Shown in pieces: positions 8,035 through 15,509 of a stretch of 24,493 bases of DNA. The notes beneath the pieces are model-generated. The model saw only the letters and a program-made list of their open reading frames with translations. It did no database searches and was not told the origin of the DNA. The position numbers were made by a program, and so were the translations under genes. Numbering within the stretch: position 1 is the first letter of the stretch; each line of letters begins with the position of its first letter. Origin of the DNA: a virus; the IMG/VR virus record IMGVR_UViG_3300009788_000290, positions 1 to 24,493 of that record. The stretch is one strand, 5' to 3'.

Positions 8035-8257
8035 AGTTGTCTGCTCCGGAGATTAATGTGTGGTATCCTTCGTCATCGATACCTGAGTAAGTACACATGT
8101 AACCTTCAACTTCTACTGTGTCACCTACCTTAGCTTGGACCTCTAGGTTGGTACAAAGTTCATCAATTTCTTCATCACTTAATTCATAAATGATATCAGC
8201 GAGTGTCTCAGTCTTGGACATCACCTTGATATCACAGTCATAATATGTTTCTAACAT
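8027..8257 (-). CDS. Hypothetical 76-residue acidic protein
   Basis: ATG 8257 overlaps the stop of the upstream gene by 7 bases and has AGGT nearby. A later in-frame ATG (8221) is possible but its AAGG lies only 2 bases away. The middle is acidic and helical (IIYELSDEEIDELCTNLE), then a beta-rich half (AKVGDTVEVEGYMCTYSGI) that could form a small beta barrel or SH3-like unit. No known motif. It overlaps the following membrane gene by 8 bases, so the three small genes here are translationally linked. Confidence 0.65.
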   Translation of the reverse strand: MLETYYDCDIKVMSKTETLADIIYELSDEEIDELCTNLEVQAKVGDTVEVEGYMCTYSGIDDEGYHTLISGADNYA

Positions 8258-8505
8258 GATACATTACCTATTTCGTATACCCACCTGCCATCAGCTACAA
8301 TGAATGATTTTGTACACCAGTATCCACCTAACCAGATACCATCAAACCTCTCCATCCCATCGAGACAGTCAAGGTAGTCGTCTTTATTGATTTCATCCAA
8401 CATATCCCACCATCGCTGGATCTCTTTGAGTGCACACTCCTCATATACGAGATTATCAGAACAGCTGATCAGGAAGTTCAGACCTAAGTCTGAGTTGTCT
8501 CTCAT
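8251..8505 (-). CDS. Hypothetical 84-residue Trp/Cys-rich protein
   Basis: ATG 8505 is preceded by GAGGAATTAGAAG, a good ribosome site lying inside the 3' end of the exonuclease gene (50-base overlap). The protein has six Trp and five Cys, an unusual content for 84 residues, in segments such as IQRWWDMLDEI, IWLGGYWCTKSF and GRWVYEIG. No paired CxxC motif, so zinc binding is not implied. Function unknown; coding is supported by the ribosome site and coupling to both neighbours. Confidence 0.65.
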   Translation of the reverse strand: MRDNSDLGLNFLISCSDNLVYEECALKEIQRWWDMLDEINKDDYLDCLDGMERFDGIWLGGYWCTKSFIVADGRWVYEIGNVSC

Positions 8506-9259
8506 CTTCTAATTCCTCTAGCCAATCACGGATATCATCATCTTCAGTACGCATCATCCAGAGTAACCGTGCATTCTCATGCATGAACAGCTTCCAGTAA
8601 CTACCGAACCTTACCTCATACTCATGCTGTACTGCAGTATATAGGCTGAGAGGCTCTGTAAGCTCGCTCAGTAGCTTTTTAGCTGCTACTGCCCCTACCC
8701 TATAGAGTCCAGGGATGTTGTCCGTACTGTCCCCTGTAAGGAGCTGTGTAAAGAACCAATGGATTCCTTGTTCTTCAGTGACGGAGAACCTTTCCTTCTC
8801 TTTCTGCTTACCAGAGCCCCAAGAGTAGTGGTATCCCGGCACCATCTTAAGATCTTTATCACGCGAACAGATGACTGTATGGGACAAAGAACCCATCTCT
8901 GGAAATCCAGCAGACTGTTTGATAGCTAACGCATCGTCAGCCTCATACCCATCTGTTACCGTAACTCTCCCGGAAAAGTTCTTACTCGTTGTAAAATACT
9001 CTTTAAGTCTACCGTAGTGTACGGGCTTGGGAGAGACTCGGTGTCCTTTATAAGGCTTGATAGTCCCTTCTCTAATTCGGAAATTATTAGGGCCTGTGAT
9101 AAAGAGGTGATACTCGCTGCATCCAGCAGACTCAGTAATCTTTTCAATTTTTGCATCTGCCCTAGCCTTGACAAGGGGCCAGGATAGTGGGTGGTTTTCA
9201 TCATCTGTGTAACTCCCTACTTCATATAGCAGAATATCTGCATCAATCAGTGCTAGCAT
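8456..9259 (-). CDS. FEN-type 5'-3' exonuclease (T7 gp6-like role)
   Basis: 267 residues. The FEN/Pol I 5'-nuclease family is clear: metal ligands D6 and D8 in LIDADILLY, GYEADDALAI (about residues 103-112), CSRDKDLKMVPG (about 131-142), and the helix-three-turn-helix DNA-binding region TGDSTDNIPGLYRVGAVAAK (about 175-194). It removes RNA primers and provides nucleotides by degrading host DNA, as T7 gp6 does. ATG 9259 overlaps the ligase stop codon (TAATG) with AAGGTGG upstream. Acidic C-terminal tail. Ligase and exonuclease side by side would process lagging-strand fragments together. Confidence 0.93.
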   Translation of the reverse strand: MLALIDADILLYEVGSYTDDENHPLSWPLVKARADAKIEKITESAGCSEYHLFITGPNNFRIREGTIKPYKGHRVSPKPVHYGRLKEYFTTSKNFSGRVTVTDGYEADDALAIKQSAGFPEMGSLSHTVICSRDKDLKMVPGYHYSWGSGKQKEKERFSVTEEQGIHWFFTQLLTGDSTDNIPGLYRVGAVAAKKLLSELTEPLSLYTAVQHEYEVRFGSYWKLFMHENARLLWMMRTEDDDIRDWLEELEDERQLRLRSELPDQLF

Positions 9260-9900
9260 TATTTATCCCACCTTAATCGTTTGAATCGAGGGTGTCGGAA
9301 CTTACCACCCTTGGTCAGGCCCATGCATTCTACTTCAATGAGCTCGTCACCCCAAGGTGTGTGCCAGAAGTCATAACGCTGTTGGTCAGTAAATCCAGTA
9401 CCTACCTTACCCATATCTGTAATCAGTGCACCCATACGTCCCTTGTGCTTACCGGTACCTTCAATGATACCTGTGACTACTACATCGAAGTTCTCTTTAG
9501 GCTTAACCTTGATCCACTTGTCATCTTGACGGAGGACTAATCCTTCATGCCCATCTTCCAGTACCAATGCTAGGTACATACTAATTATAAAAGAAGATGG
9601 GTTCATTACAGTGGTCATGACAAGCCTAGGATCTAAAGGATCAAGAGAGTATGCACATGAATTGTTTACAAGGAGACCTTCCTTAGTACGCACCATGGAT
9701 ACTGATGTTTCCCAGTCGTCTTTGAAGATTTCTGCATCGGTAATAGAGTCGTCAATTCCTTCGAGATTGTAGAGAGGTTTGCCACTACGTGATACAGGGT
9801 TCCCTTCTTGATCCCGTAACATCCGGACTCCATCGAGCTTAAGTGTGACATTCCACTCTCCTTTCAGGTCTTTACCATTCCAGTTCTTAGGCTTGATCAT
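9259..9900 (-). CDS. ATP-dependent DNA ligase, compact
   Basis: 213 residues from ATG 9900, which overlaps the upstream stop as ATGA and has GAGGTGGA before it; the GTG at 9912 is a poorer choice. Motif I is TLKLDG with the nucleotidyl Lys at K21, then RSGKPLYN, motif III DAEIF, motif IV EGLVLR and motif V WIKVKP. An OB-fold follows (GIIEGTGKHKGRMGAL; IEVECMGLTKGGKFRHPRFKRLR). Well below the size of T7 ligase (about 359 residues), lacking N-terminal additions, so a minimal two-domain enzyme. It seals nicks in replication and recombination. Confidence 0.93.
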   Translation of the reverse strand: MIKPKNWNGKDLKGEWNVTLKLDGVRMLRDQEGNPVSRSGKPLYNLEGIDDSITDAEIFKDDWETSVSMVRTKEGLLVNNSCAYSLDPLDPRLVMTTVMNPSSFIISMYLALVLEDGHEGLVLRQDDKWIKVKPKENFDVVVTGIIEGTGKHKGRMGALITDMGKVGTGFTDQQRYDFWHTPWGDELIEVECMGLTKGGKFRHPRFKRLRWDK

Positions 9901-10160
9901 GATACTTTCCACCTCACGATAGAATCTGGTACAGTTCCAAGATAATCAAGAGGGTTAGCAATATGTACGTGCTCTTCAGCATATACTTTCTCCAATGAAT
10001 CTCGGATGGGTAAGCTCTTGTTGTATGCCAGCTGTTCCTTCAGACAGTGACCGATAGGGGTACCGACATATTTCTTAAGAGCTGCTTCTGTAAGAAAGTC
10101 ATCCACATTGTCGAGGATAAGAGGCTCATCCGTGAGCCCCGCCTCGTCACACTCGATCAT
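9897..10160 (-). CDS. Hypothetical 87-residue protein
   Basis: ATG 10160 overlaps the preceding stop (TAATG) and the stop overlaps the ligase start (ATGA), so it is embedded in a translationally coupled run. It is acidic at the N-terminus (ECDEAGLTDEPLILDNVDDF) and helical after that (LTEAALKKYVG; DSLEKVYAEEHVHI). No catalytic or metal motif was recognised. Its position between SSB and ligase suggests a replication accessory role, which is inference. Confidence 0.7.
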   Translation of the reverse strand: MIECDEAGLTDEPLILDNVDDFLTEAALKKYVGTPIGHCLKEQLAYNKSLPIRDSLEKVYAEEHVHIANPLDYLGTVPDSIVRWKVS

Positions 10161-10348
10161 TACAGCTTATTTTTCATCTTATCGAACGTCTTGATTGCAA
10201 CTGAAGGCATACTCGATGAACGTGGATACCAAGAGTTTGGTGCAGTTTCACACAGGTAGCTAATAAGTTTTTTCAACCCATCGTATTCTTCTTCTGTTTC
10301 AAACGTGATGGTGACAGGCTGATACGCCCGAGAATTAGAAATTTTCAT
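10160..10348 (-). CDS. Hypothetical 62-residue protein
   Basis: ATG 10348 lies inside the 3' end of the SSB gene (14-base overlap) with GGAG 9 bases upstream. Sequence begins with a beta strand (AYQPVTITFETEEEYDGL) followed by a helix and a Ser/Pro loop. No recognised family. Tight coupling to SSB and to the next gene supports expression. Confidence 0.7.
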   Translation of the reverse strand: MKISNSRAYQPVTITFETEEEYDGLKKLISYLCETAPNSWYPRSSSMPSVAIKTFDKMKNKL

Positions 10349-10937
10349 TGTCAGTTTCTCCAGTTACATCTGATTTCAGTAGCTCTTTAGACAGTGCAGT
10401 CTCGTTAAAGTCTAGAGCTTTTTGCATCTTGTCCTTTACATAATCAGGGAGCTTGTGATACAGGTTCATATCAGGCTCATCCATGTTGAAGATCTTAGGA
10501 TCGTTCTTCAACTCAGGTACCGGGATACCTTCGGGAGCGCCGGACACTTCAGAGATCTTTTCGTATCCGTTCTTGTTATGTTGGATGGTTACCATACAAG
10601 GAAGGCCGATAAGTGCTGGCAAGTTCTTCCCGTTATCGGAGATCACGCCAGTAGGATCTAGTGCAAAGACCCGCTTCATCATCTTAGAGATGATACCATC
10701 ACCTACATAATCAGAGACGTTTACATCTTCAGTTACGTGATGAGGCATACCTTCTTGAGTCATTGACCCAGTCAATTCATACGTGAATGCAATCTTGTAT
10801 TGACTCTTGATCTGTTCGCCCTGCCATTCGAAGCCAGGCTGGTGTCCTAGGTCAATCAGATTTACCAGTCGTGCCATTTTAGTACCGACTGATGGAATGT
10901 CTCGCTTCTTAGTGTTACTACGTGCTGCTAGTGCCAT
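10335..10937 (-). CDS. Single-stranded DNA-binding protein, phage OB-fold type
   Basis: 200 residues, ATG 10937 with TAGGT upstream. The early segment KMARLVNLIDLGHQPGFEWQ followed by KIAFTYELTG is typical of a widespread phage SSB-like OB-fold family. The C-terminus is acidic and ends in Phe (GETDNENF), the same arrangement by which T7 gp2.5 contacts polymerase and helicase. Expected role: coating ssDNA and coordinating primase-helicase, polymerase and nucleases. The family match is by pattern and context (between DNA polymerase and ligase). It could instead be a recombination mediator of related fold. Confidence 0.8.
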   Translation of the reverse strand: MALAARSNTKKRDIPSVGTKMARLVNLIDLGHQPGFEWQGEQIKSQYKIAFTYELTGSMTQEGMPHHVTEDVNVSDYVGDGIISKMMKRVFALDPTGVISDNGKNLPALIGLPCMVTIQHNKNGYEKISEVSGAPEGIPVPELKNDPKIFNMDEPDMNLYHKLPDYVKDKMQKALDFNETALSKELLKSDVTGETDNENF

Positions 10938-10944
10938 GGTGTTG

Positions 10945-11163
10945 TTACCTATAGGTTATTGTGTCGTTATAATGTTCAGTCTCACCCTCAATAGTGTCGG
11001 GAAAGTCTGGATGTATCATGTTGCCTTGTTCGAGAGTCTGAAGGAGGACATCAGTGATATCTTTCGTCTCATCGAATGTAAGATCTAGGCTGTAACCTCT
11101 ACCCCACTGCTCTATCTCAGAGAAGACCATATGACGTAGTTCATTCATACTATCGATAGACAT
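10945..11163 (-). CDS. Hypothetical 72-residue protein with GNMIH motif
   Basis: ATG 11163 overlaps the upstream stop (TAATG) and is preceded by AAGG. Acidic, helical N-terminus (NELRHMVFSEIEQWGRG) and a second helix ending in LEQGNMIHPDFPDT. A related word, NEGNMIHRNSTGDT, occurs in the gene at 18519-18749, so the two may be distant paralogues. No known function. Confidence 0.7.
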   Translation of the reverse strand: MSIDSMNELRHMVFSEIEQWGRGYSLDLTFDETKDITDVLLQTLEQGNMIHPDFPDTIEGETEHYNDTITYR

Positions 11164-11462
11164 TATACTGCCTTCTTGATCTGTTCTTTGGTGATGCTAG
11201 GATTCTTCTTGATCTGCTTATAGATCCAACGAGGACTGTTGCGGAATAGACGCATACGTGTGTATGTCATAGGGTCTCCGTTAACATCCCAAAGGTCATG
11301 GTGCTTACATACCTCACTGAAGTGTGTCTCAGGGAAGGCTAGCTTCCACAGTTCCTCACGGTCCATATCGTCTACTACTTCCTCCGGAAAGGCAGCGTGT
11401 AGTAGCTCGAAGCACCACTCCTCTGCCTGTCGGCGGTACTGTTTACTTTTTACGCGACGCAT
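11163..11462 (-). CDS. Hypothetical basic 99-residue protein
   Basis: I start it at ATG 11462 because AGGAG stands 7 bases before; the open frame continues to 11522 without a ribosome site. The N-terminus is basic (RRVKSKQYRRQAEEW) and the C-terminus again (IYKQIKKNPSITKEQIKKAV), with an HFSEVCKHHD segment in the middle that could bind metal. Its arrangement suggests nucleic-acid contact but no family was recognised. It overlaps the preceding gene by 20 bases. Confidence 0.7.
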   Translation of the reverse strand: MRRVKSKQYRRQAEEWCFELLHAAFPEEVVDDMDREELWKLAFPETHFSEVCKHHDLWDVNGDPMTYTRMRLFRNSPRWIYKQIKKNPSITKEQIKKAV

Positions 11463-11772
11463 TAAGTTTCTCCTGTGACTTCTTGTACGCTGGGTCTGCC
11501 ATAACTTTTTCAATATACTCAATACGACGTTCTTTCTCTAGCCTGTCTTTTTCCTCACGTTCGAGATGCCACTCCTTGTAGTTGGGAGACTCCAAGCCTA
11601 AAAAGAAATCTTCCATCTCACCGTAACGTTTATCGATGTCGCAGTATTCTTTATAGACGTCAGCATCTACCTCAACAGCGTCACCTGCGTCATCCTGTTC
11701 AGGGTCATACAGCTCTACACACCAGTCCACATCATAGTCATTGGGTATGACGATTACTTTGATCTTGTCCAT
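11443..11772 (-). CDS. Hypothetical acidic 109-residue protein
   Basis: ATG 11772 overlaps the DNA polymerase stop (TGATG) and has GGAG 8 bases upstream, which favours it over the ATG 18 bases earlier. The first half is very acidic (ELYDPEQDDAGDAVEVDADV), the second is a long charged helix (KEWHLEREEKDRLEKERRI). Being translated directly after DNA polymerase suggests a polymerase-associated or replication role, but nothing in the sequence proves it. Confidence 0.7.
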   Translation of the reverse strand: MDKIKVIVIPNDYDVDWCVELYDPEQDDAGDAVEVDADVYKEYCDIDKRYGEMEDFFLGLESPNYKEWHLEREEKDRLEKERRIEYIEKVMADPAYKKSQEKLNASRKK

Positions 11773-12291
11773 CAGTGAATCTCCGCCCATGTTTGTCCAA
11801 TCTTAGCATCAGCATCAAGAGGACAATTAAACTTGAGGATCTTACCAGCTTCGACTACACTCTGGATCATAAGTTCCTTGACTTGTTCAGCAACTTCGGG
11901 GTCACACTCGTACGTCTCTTCATCATGGTAGTCTAACACCTTGATTGCCCTGTCTTGCAGCCCCAATTCGTTGATCTTCTCGTGTAACCAGATACGTGCT
12001 GTCGTCATGACCACTGCACCTGCACATTGAAGCAATGTATTGAGTGCTTTGTTCTCTTCAATCTGCCCATACTTGTACCGCATCATGGTCTTACGTCCAT
12101 CGATGCCACGTAACCAACCACGTCGACTAGCTTTCCTTACAGACTTAATAAGTTTTTCGAGTCGAGGGTTAGCTCGCAGGAAAGATCGCTTAAGCGCTGC
12201 TCCAGCTGCCTTTTGTTGCTCAAGGCTACCGTCAGGTAGAACGATTGTGCCAAGCTTGGCTTCACCTGCTCCGTAGAGGAAGGCGTATATA
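11772..12291 (-). CDS. DNA polymerase family A, exon 2 (C-terminal palm/fingers)
   Basis: Reading starts in mid-codon at 12291 right after the intron's last G. It completes the split Phe codon and continues IYAFLYGAG, the rest of the O-helix (motif B) with the Tyr that selects nucleotides, through GWLRGIDGRK and ALNTLLQCAGA, to motif C (YHDEETYEC, catalytic HDE) and a C-terminus like T7 gp5. Together with exon 1 the spliced frame is 1953 bases, 650 residues, compared with 704 for T7. Without splicing this half would have no proper start; an internal ATG near 12086 exists but would make a useless fragment. Stop overlaps the next start. Confidence 0.93.
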
Positions 12292-12979
12292 CTTTGTGTT
12301 CGAGGAGAGACGCTACGCCCTCCCCCGTTCTCTTATGAACTGCTGCATGTTCCCATGCAGAACAGACTATATCATCACTTCAGACCCTTGGTCAGTTTCT
12401 CTAATAGCTTAGGTGCCATTAGAGCAGCTAACCAATGTGGGCCTGAAGGCTCACCGCTTCCACCACCAATAGCTTGTGGTGTACTCCCTTTCGGGATAGT
12501 CGTTGCACGTTCTTTACGATGCTCTAGAAGATAATCCACCAGCGAGTGGAGGTGGCCGACACTGTCGTCAACCATACCAAGCGCTATGTTGCAGTTAGCG
12601 CACAGTACTCCTCTTATCTCACCGGACTTGTGACAATGATCTACATGCCACCCTTTCTTAGAGTTAGATCTATCGGTGCCGCAGCACTTACAGACATTCC
12701 CTTGTTCTTCTAGCAGTCTGTCCCTCTCTTCGTGAGAGATTCCTCGCAAGACCTTGAAGGTTCGTTTACGAGATGCTTCCCTATCGCAGTCACGACAGAC
12801 TCTTTTGTTTGTTCGGAAGTATTTTTCAATGTACGGTTTACTGTCTCCGCACTTTCGACATTTTCTGTCTTCTTCCATAAGCCCTCCTGTTGTAGAGAGC
12901 ATCGTAAAGCTTCGCTCAGGATTACCTGGTCTAGGCTTCCCCTGAATTCAATGAGTTTATAGACTTCTATATGGTGTTA
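12292..12979 (-). other. Group I self-splicing intron in the DNA polymerase gene
   Basis: 688 bases. Exon 1 ends AGACTTT (last T at 12980) and this pairs with GAAGTCT just inside the intron, giving P1 with the required terminal U-G pair. ATATA directly before that G pairs with the first exon 2 bases TATAT (P10). The intron ends in G (12292). The classical core is present: GGTAATCCTGAGCGAAGC (12926-12909) for the P4-P6 side and GATGATATAGTCT (12376-12364) for P7. Joining the exons restores KTFIYAFLYG exactly as in T7-type polymerases. DNA polymerase introns at this motif are known in SPO1-like and T7-like phages. It holds an HNH endonuclease gene. Confidence 0.93.
12375..12878 (-). CDS. Intron-encoded HNH (endonuclease VII-like) homing endonuclease
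   Basis: 167 residues from ATG 12878, which has a near-perfect AGGAGG before it; the open frame begins 24 bases earlier without such a site. Two zinc knuckles (CRKCGD and CRDCD; then CKCCG and CANCN) flank the HNH core HVDHCHKSGEIRGVLCANC (about residues 80-98), matching recombination endonuclease VII-type HNH proteins. These cut intronless alleles and spread the intron. The C-terminal 45 residues (Gly/Pro-rich then a helix) are not part of the fold and may bind target DNA. The stop codon overlaps the intron's 3' core (TGATGATATAGTC), as is common for intron ORFs. Confidence 0.9.
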   Translation of the reverse strand: MEEDRKCRKCGDSKPYIEKYFRTNKRVCRDCDREASRKRTFKVLRGISHEERDRLLEEQGNVCKCCGTDRSNSKKGWHVDHCHKSGEIRGVLCANCNIALGMVDDSVGHLHSLVDYLLEHRKERATTIPKGSTPQAIGGGSGEPSGPHWLAALMAPKLLEKLTKGLK

Positions 12980-14412
12980 AAAGTCTTGGCCTGGTCACGT
13001 GTGGACAGTCCAGCCATTTCTTGGTTATGGGTGTGAACATCTCCGTTGAGGATGACATCAGTGTATACTGGGTCATTAATGTAGTGAGCGAAACACCTGA
13101 GTTCAATACCCGCAGCGTCTCGTCCAACAAGAACTTTTCCAGGTGCAGCTCGGAATAAGTCTCGCATTTCAGTTCCAAGAAAGACAGGCTGTGACTTAGG
13201 AAAGTAGAGCAGTTCGTGAGTTTCTTTATCTGAGCTGGCTTTAGGTACATTAGCTACCACCCTATGTCTCATGCGGCCTGTTGGTGTACCCTGTGGGTTA
13301 GCGCTGGCTGCAATTCTGTGATCTTCTCTTACATGACCAACCCAGCCAGTGATCTGACTGCGTCTATGAGAAGCCATACTCCTACGCTTAAGCTTATCCC
13401 CCAACCCAGTAGGCAGTGAATCAAAGGAATCAGGAGTGAGCTTAGGAGATGTACGTAGTGGCTTACCTGCTTCATCGAAATCATTTTTGCTGTAGTTCCA
13501 CTGTGTAGGTACCCAACCCATGCCGTCTAGCCAAGCTTTAACTTGCTTATCACTACCCAGATTAAGAACATTCCACTCCACTCGAGAGAACGGGCCAGAC
13601 ACCAGATCACAGTCAGTATCGAACCAATCCATAACTGCTTTAGTGTAGTCCCCATTCTTTTTAAATGGTGCATTGAGGGACACTCCCTTTTGCTTAGGTG
13701 TGGGCGGTACTTCAGCTAGGATATCGTCCTCAATACCCCCGATGTAGTCCTCTAGTATCTCAAGTAGATTGGTAGCTGATTCAGTGTTGAAGTAACAGCC
13801 ATTCTCTTCTTGGATGTGCATGATCTTTGCTGACTCATGCTCATTCCACATGGCTTGTGACCAGTCATTAGGTCCGTATGCGTTTGAATCAAAGATTGAG
13901 TAGGAAGGGTTGATGATATCAGCTTCTTTCTGTAGTCGCTGATAGATGAGGCATTGTATCTCCACGTCTTCTGCACAACGGTGGAGCATTTCCATGGAGA
14001 ACACTGACCAGTCCGTGTGATCCGGCTTCCATCTGCCGAGTCGCATACCCCAAGCTTCTACACTATGTGGGCCTGCTCTCACTCCCTCTACTCGAGGGCG
14101 GTCAGGGTTAAGGTGACGGGACATAACAAGGGTATCGATGATGATAACCTCTGGCTTAGGTTCCCAACCGTACATCTTCTTAAGGAAGGGTAGGTCGAAC
14201 GTTAGCCCGTTATGCGCGATGATGGTGGTACATCTGTTTAGGAATTGTAGTGCATCTTCCATCCAGGGAAATGTCGGGTATCCATCCGATACTTTATTCC
14301 CTGAGTGAAACTTGTATACTTCCCCGGTATCAATATCTTTAGCTACAAGACAGTGCATCTGTGTAGCTTTGTGAAGCAATCCATCTGCTTCTATGTCAAT
14401 CATTACTCGCAT
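12980..14412 (-). CDS. DNA polymerase family A, exon 1 (exonuclease domain and start of polymerase)
   Basis: ATG 14412 with GGAGGA upstream (a second ATG 9 bases on is possible). 477 complete residues plus two bases of a Phe codon. The 3'-5' exonuclease motifs are clear: Exo I IDIEADGLL (D6, E8), Exo II IIAHNGLTFDLPFL, later Exo III area around DVEIQCLIY. The polymerase domain includes motif A (GRDAAGIELRCFAHY) and the start of motif B, RDQAKTF, where the intron cuts. Unspliced RNA would add only N-T-I and stop. T7 gp5-like; in T7 the host thioredoxin is the processivity factor, and whether this shorter enzyme keeps that insertion cannot be told here. It replicates the phage genome with the primase-helicase 1 kb upstream. 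Confidence 0.95.
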
Positions 14413-14439
14413 CAGTGCTGTCTTCCTCCACAGGTTATG

Positions 14440-14595
14440 TTAATCTATAGGATTAGACAGCTCAAAGTGAGCTTTGTTCCACCCTAACCACCAATACTCT
14501 TCTTCCGTATCAGGTAGGGTAACAGCAGGCCCATCACGTCCTTGCCAGAAGGCGGCGTAGCCTGCTTCCATGGCTGCCTCTTCATACTCACTCAT
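14440..14595 (-). CDS. 51-residue mini-protein, RMF-like pattern (D of four)
   Basis: Read directly: ATG 14595, TAA 14440-14442. It begins MSEYEEAAMEAGYAAFWQ and has GYAAFWQGRDGP followed by YWWLGWNKAHFE. The pattern G-Y-x-A...Q-G-R...W-x-x-G-W is that of ribosome modulation factor and its short phage and plasmid relatives. The start overlaps the preceding stop by 8 bases, so translation is probably coupled. Rich in aromatic residues and acidic. A ribosome-binding role is inference from the pattern; confirmation needs a profile search. Confidence 0.65.
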   Translation of the reverse strand: MSEYEEAAMEAGYAAFWQGRDGPAVTLPDTEEEYWWLGWNKAHFELSNPID

Positions 14596-14941
14596 CCTTA
14601 ATTCTCTCTCGGAACAGCTGGTTGATTACTGTCAGTGTTATCTTGGTCACTGTCTCCGTAACTACCTGCTCGTAAGTATCCCCTACACGAGCTTCCACAT
14701 GAAAGTCAACCTTATACTTACCTGGTGTGGGAAGTACAGGCCTCTGCTTGTCAGACCGTAACATCACAGGGATCGATACTAAGAAGTCGTCCTCCGTGGC
14801 AGCCTTATGGAAGCCAGTCACCCATGATTTTTCTACAGTAGGTGCTGGGGATTTAGAAAAGGCAGAGAGATACCCTAACCATTCAGCTTCTCTTAGCTGT
14901 ATTAGGCTGGGGCCTAACTTCAGCTTCTCATATTCATTCAT
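14588..14941 (-). CDS. 117-residue protein with short RMF-like N-terminal pattern (C of four)
   Basis: ATG 14941 overlaps the preceding stop as ATGA. Near the start it has EAEWLGYLSAFSKS and then SWVTGFHKAA, again the aromatic-x-x-G and W-x-x-G-F-x-x-A spacing seen in its neighbours. The C-terminal half is beta-rich (LVSIPVMLRSDK; KYKVDFHVEARVGDTY; VTKITLTVINQLF). So it may be a two-part protein with the short module fused to another domain. No enzyme motif. The ribosome site is inside the previous gene. It sits two genes after primase-helicase. Confidence 0.7.
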   Translation of the reverse strand: MNEYEKLKLGPSLIQLREAEWLGYLSAFSKSPAPTVEKSWVTGFHKAATEDDFLVSIPVMLRSDKQRPVLPTPGKYKVDFHVEARVGDTYEQVVTETVTKITLTVINQLFRERIKDE

Positions 14942-15126
14942 GAGTAATGGAACTCCTGCTGTTTAGTATAGGTAACATCCCTAACAGCTCCCTCGGAACG
15001 ACCATCTTCGTACACTTCATGTAAGGTTTCATCTGATAGGATGTAATCTGGTACAGTGTGAGTACCTGAGTTACCATGTTGTACTCCCAGTTCGTAGGTG
15101 TCATACTTCAAGTCCATGTCAGTCAT
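14938..15126 (-). CDS. 62-residue mini-protein, RMF-like pattern (B of four)
   Basis: I start it at ATG 15126 (AAGGGTGA nearby, overlapping the previous stop by 8 bases); the open frame extends 14 codons further up without a site. It contains YELGVQHGNSG and VYEDGRSEGAVRDV, the same aromatic-x-x-G spacing as the mini-proteins around it. Acidic overall, no cysteine. Stop overlaps the next start (ATGA). Confidence 0.65.
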   Translation of the reverse strand: MTDMDLKYDTYELGVQHGNSGTHTVPDYILSDETLHEVYEDGRSEGAVRDVTYTKQQEFHYS

Positions 15127-15283
15127 TGTCGTCACCCTTATAGTTGAAGTACCCGAAGATGTAGTCATCTTTTAAATCTTCAGGGTATTCTGGTGGGTAG
15201 TTCATAGCACGGACGTTGTCTGGTTGTGAGTCCCGTCCCTGTTGCCATGCATCTTCATGGTCTTCGTCCGTGCACTCATTCAT
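15119..15283 (-). CDS. 54-residue mini-protein, RMF-like pattern (A of four)
   Basis: Read directly: ATG 15283 following GGTGAGTAAC; TGA at 15119-15121. It has DAWQQGRDSQPDN, NYPPEYPED and DYIFGYFNY, the arrangement A-W-x-x-G-R ... N-Y-P ... Y-x-x-G-Y also found in RMF-type proteins. Strongly acidic at both ends, unlike basic cellular RMF. Starts one base after the preceding gene's stop and overlaps the next gene by 8 bases, making it the first of a coupled four-gene cassette. Confidence 0.65.
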   Translation of the reverse strand: MNECTDEDHEDAWQQGRDSQPDNVRAMNYPPEYPEDLKDDYIFGYFNYKGDDND

Positions 15284-15284
15284 G

Positions 15285-15509
15285 TTACTCACCGTGCTTT
15301 ATGTAGTGATCTCGTAGAGACTCTACACTCTCATGAAGATCTTCGAAAAAAGATAGGGTACACATCTTGGAAGTACACTCGCCAAGCCCTACTAGGTTCT
15401 TATGTACTGGCTGGAGGAGTTGCAGTACTACGTTCAACCGCTCTACATCTGTACGGTCAGTCAACAACTGATCGATGAGTTGTTCATTAGAAGTTTTGTC
15501 GGTAGTCAT
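15285..15509 (-). CDS. Hypothetical 74-residue helical protein
   Basis: ATG 15509 lies inside the 3' end of the primase-helicase gene (23-base overlap) with AAAGG upstream. The sequence is helical (NEQLIDQLLTDRTDVERLNVV; FFEDLHESVESLRDHYI) with two Cys in the middle. No recognised motif. Coupled to primase-helicase, so possibly a replication accessory protein; this is inference. Confidence 0.7.
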   Translation of the reverse strand: MTTDKTSNEQLIDQLLTDRTDVERLNVVLQLLQPVHKNLVGLGECTSKMCTLSFFEDLHESVESLRDHYIKHGE

